Assembly (NCBI GenBank): GCA_947086655.1
Contig: CAMTZM010000027.1
Coordinates: 1 to 33,379, forward strand
Reading direction: 5' to 3'
DNA from: an uncultured Eubacteriaceae bacterium
GTDB lineage: Bacteria > Bacillota > Clostridia > Lachnospirales > CAG-274
DNA length: 33,379 nt
The notes under the pieces are model-generated. The model saw only the letters and a program-made list of their open reading frames with translations, did no database searches and was not told the DNA's origin. The position numbers and the translations under genes were made by a program. Of this stretch, positions 31,563 through 33,379 are shown piece by piece (position 1 is the stretch's first letter; each line of letters begins with the position of its first letter).

Positions 31563-32906
31563 ATGTTTATAAAATTAATTCAGCCTAAAATGAAAAAAAG
31601 ACCTATGGATACAGATATAAAAATGCACATGGCTCCTCCGCTTGGTCTTCTTACTATTGTAAATATTCTTCGCAAAAATCACAAAGTCGTTTTGGAAAAT
31701 GAAAACATACAAGATATAATTTACGACGATAAGCCCGATATAGTTGGTATATCTGTTACAGTTGATACATTAAAAAGAGCTATTGAAATTTCAAAAAGAT
31801 TCCGAAAAAACGGTTCTGTTGTAGTAGCCGGAGGCATTCATATAACTACGGCATCGGATACTATTTTGCCTGATTGTTTTGATGTTTTATGTATAGGAGC
31901 GGCGGAGGGTACATGGCCTTATATTTTGGAAGATTATAAAGAAGGAAAGCTTAAAAGTGTTTACAGATGTGAAAAGAAAATAAGCGGAGATGATATTATT
32001 TCACCGGCATACGATTTTTTAGAAATGGACAAATATTTATATTGCAATGTAGTTCACACAAGCAGAGGCTGTCCATTTAGGTGTGATTTTTGTTATAACA
32101 GCGCTTCTGAAAGAATGTATGTAAATCGTAATATTGAAGATGTTATAAAGGATATAAAAGCTGTAAAATCAAAACATATTATGTTTATTGATGATAATTT
32201 TGCCGGAAATATTAAATGGACTAATGAATTTTTAAAAACAATAAAGCCAATGAATATTAAATGGAATGCCGCAGTTTCAATAAACGCTGTATATGATTTG
32301 AAACTTCTTGATTTAATGAAAGAAAGCGGATGTCAAAGTTTGTTTATAGGTTTTGAGAGTATAAATCCGGATTCTATTAACGATGTACATAAAGTACAAA
32401 ACAGTATTAAAGATTATGAAAAAGCTATTAATTCTATTCATGAAAGAGGCATAATGATTAATGCAAGTTTTGTATTTGGTCTTGACGGAGATACAAAGGA
32501 AACATTTAAGACAACTCTTGATTGGATAGTAAAAAATAAAATAGAAACGGTAACATCGCATATTTTAACGCCATATCCCGGAACAGCTTTATATGACAGA
32601 TTAAAAAAAGAAGGTCGTATTATTACAGATGATTTATCTTTATATAATACGGCAGAGGTTGTTTTTAAACCTAAGAATATGAGTGCTAAGGAAGTTTATG
32701 ATGGTTATATATGGTTGTATAAGCAAGTATATAGTTTAAAAAATATATTTAAGAGAATGCCAGAAAGTAAAAATCAAAGAGCTGCTTATTTTATGTTTAA
32801 TTTGCTGTATAGAAAATATGGCAGATTTACAGATTTTCTTTGCAAATTTATATCTTATAAACGTATAGGGATTATTGCTGAAAAAGTATCGCATTATTTA
32901 AAATAA
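31563..32906 (+). CDS. B12-binding-domain-type radical SAM protein
   Basis: 447 residues. The N-terminal part (about 1-135) has the Rossmann-like cobalamin-binding fold seen in this class (PPLGLLTIVNILRKNHKV, PDIVGISVTVDTL, VVVAGGIHIT), but the DxHxxG motif for His ligation of B12 is not apparent. The radical SAM core has CPFRCDFC with Cys170, Cys174 and Cys177 to hold the [4Fe-4S] cluster, followed by FIDDNF, IGFES and SFVFGLDGDTKETF. A C-terminal helical tail of about 100 residues ends the protein. Substrate unknown; related proteins act in methylation or in lipid or natural-product chemistry. AGAGGT lies upstream of the ATG. It appears to stand alone. Confidence 0.85.
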   Translation: MFIKLIQPKMKKRPMDTDIKMHMAPPLGLLTIVNILRKNHKVVLENENIQDIIYDDKPDIVGISVTVDTLKRAIEISKRFRKNGSVVVAGGIHITTASDTILPDCFDVLCIGAAEGTWPYILEDYKEGKLKSVYRCEKKISGDDIISPAYDFLEMDKYLYCNVVHTSRGCPFRCDFCYNSASERMYVNRNIEDVIKDIKAVKSKHIMFIDDNFAGNIKWTNEFLKTIKPMNIKWNAAVSINAVYDLKLLDLMKESGCQSLFIGFESINPDSINDVHKVQNSIKDYEKAINSIHERGIMINASFVFGLDGDTKETFKTTLDWIVKNKIETVTSHILTPYPGTALYDRLKKEGRIITDDLSLYNTAEVVFKPKNMSAKEVYDGYIWLYKQVYSLKNIFKRMPESKNQRAAYFMFNLLYRKYGRFTDFLCKFISYKRIGIIAEKVSHYLK

Positions 32907-33026
32907 TAGATGTAAATTTTTAATAATATGATTTTAAAAAATATGTTTCTATTTATCATATATATAAGTATTATAAATATAAATTGAACAGATAAAAAAA
33001 CAAAACTAATTTAGGAGGATGTATTT

Positions 33027-33374
33027 ATGATGTTTATTGATGAGCAGCTTTTAATCTTTAAGAACAAAATTGAAGAAGCAATTAAATCTGGTGGAACATC
33101 TGGAAAAGAATCCATTATTCGTTCTTCAGATTTAATCAACCTAATACATGATGCTGTAAAATTTGAATTTATTTCTTTTGGAATAAATCCAAATAACATA
33201 TTTCCGCATTTCAAAAAATCTAAACCAGAAATTAAGTTAGCAGGATTTTTAAAACAAAAAAAACAAGATATCTGTATTATTCCATCTGGTATTGAAAAAA
33301 AGAAGACACCTATTACATGGGGACCCAATGCCAACAACTTAAGGTTTTTGGCAATTACCCGGAATATAAAATGA
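33027..33374 (+). CDS. Restriction-endonuclease-like protein, N-terminal part (possibly frameshifted near the edge)
   Basis: 115 residues before a TGA five bases from the window end. SGGTSGKESIIRSSDLINLI and KPEIKLAGFLKQKKQDICII resemble the N-terminal part of type II restriction endonucleases; the E-x-K...KQKKQD area could belong to a PD-(D/E)XK core, but I cannot name the enzyme. The last 20 residues look less natural. A different frame (GTQCQQLKVFGNYPEYKMKQ) stays open to the window edge from about 33320, hinting at a frameshift. Codon choice (ATC, CTA, more C-ending codons) differs from neighbours, fitting recent acquisition. AGGAGG lies 10 bases upstream of the ATG at 33027; ATG at 33030 is the alternative start. 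Confidence 0.5.
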   Translation: MMFIDEQLLIFKNKIEEAIKSGGTSGKESIIRSSDLINLIHDAVKFEFISFGINPNNIFPHFKKSKPEIKLAGFLKQKKQDICIIPSGIEKKKTPITWGPNANNLRFLAITRNIK

Positions 33375-33379
33375 AACAG

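Overview
This is a roughly 33 kb piece of an AT-rich, low-GC Gram-positive chromosome, most likely an anaerobic Clostridia member (Lachnospirales-like). The evidence is strong AGGAGG ribosome-binding sites, a class I two-subunit fumarase, a soj/spo0J–DUF4446–serS neighbourhood, and a dnaA–dnaN–S4 protein–recF run. It is the replication-origin region. No rRNA, tRNA, CRISPR array or complete insertion sequence was seen.

Layout. Positions 1-375 hold the end of an Rpn-type PD-(D/E)XK protein. Positions 1050-5261 carry recF, an S4-domain gene, dnaN and dnaA on the minus strand. The origin looks bipartite. One DnaA-box cluster lies upstream of dnaA (5316-5643). A second lies between dnaA and dnaN (3517-3740) and includes boxes, a GC-rich patch, six TAG-type trinucleotides and an AT-only tract, the architecture of the Bacillus subtilis basal unwinding system. 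Rightward from the origin, a plus-strand run (5915-13637) holds a C39-like peptidase, the fumarase alpha subunit, two paralogous polytopic membrane proteins, a Dpm1-like glycosyltransferase and the fumarase beta subunit. The fumarase pair is therefore split by about 5 kb of probable glycosylation genes. A minus-strand operon (13709-17891) with a perfect consensus promoter encodes an ABC ATPase, a secreted Ig-like-repeat protein and an FtsX/MacB-type permease. Then come pth, mfd, two small unknown genes, a lipid kinase and argS (18121-25474).

Positions 25541-25835 are a non-coding multi-hairpin element bounded by two identical 35-bp palindromes exactly 250 bp apart. It is the most unusual structure here that genes do not explain. 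Beyond it are a B-box zinc-finger membrane protein, two parS sites, parA, parB, a DUF4446 gene, a HAD phosphatase, serS, a radical SAM gene, and at the right edge a possibly horizontally acquired, possibly frameshifted restriction-endonuclease-like gene.

Working together: DnaA, DnaN, RecF, the origin elements and ParAB/parS form the replication and segregation core. The usual companions of this locus (gyrB-gyrA after recF; rpmH-rnpA-yidC-jag-mnmE-mnmG-rsmG on the other side) are absent, so the locus has been rearranged. The Dpm1-like enzyme and the two GT-C-like membrane proteins could make and use a polyprenyl-phosphate sugar. That is inference from architecture.
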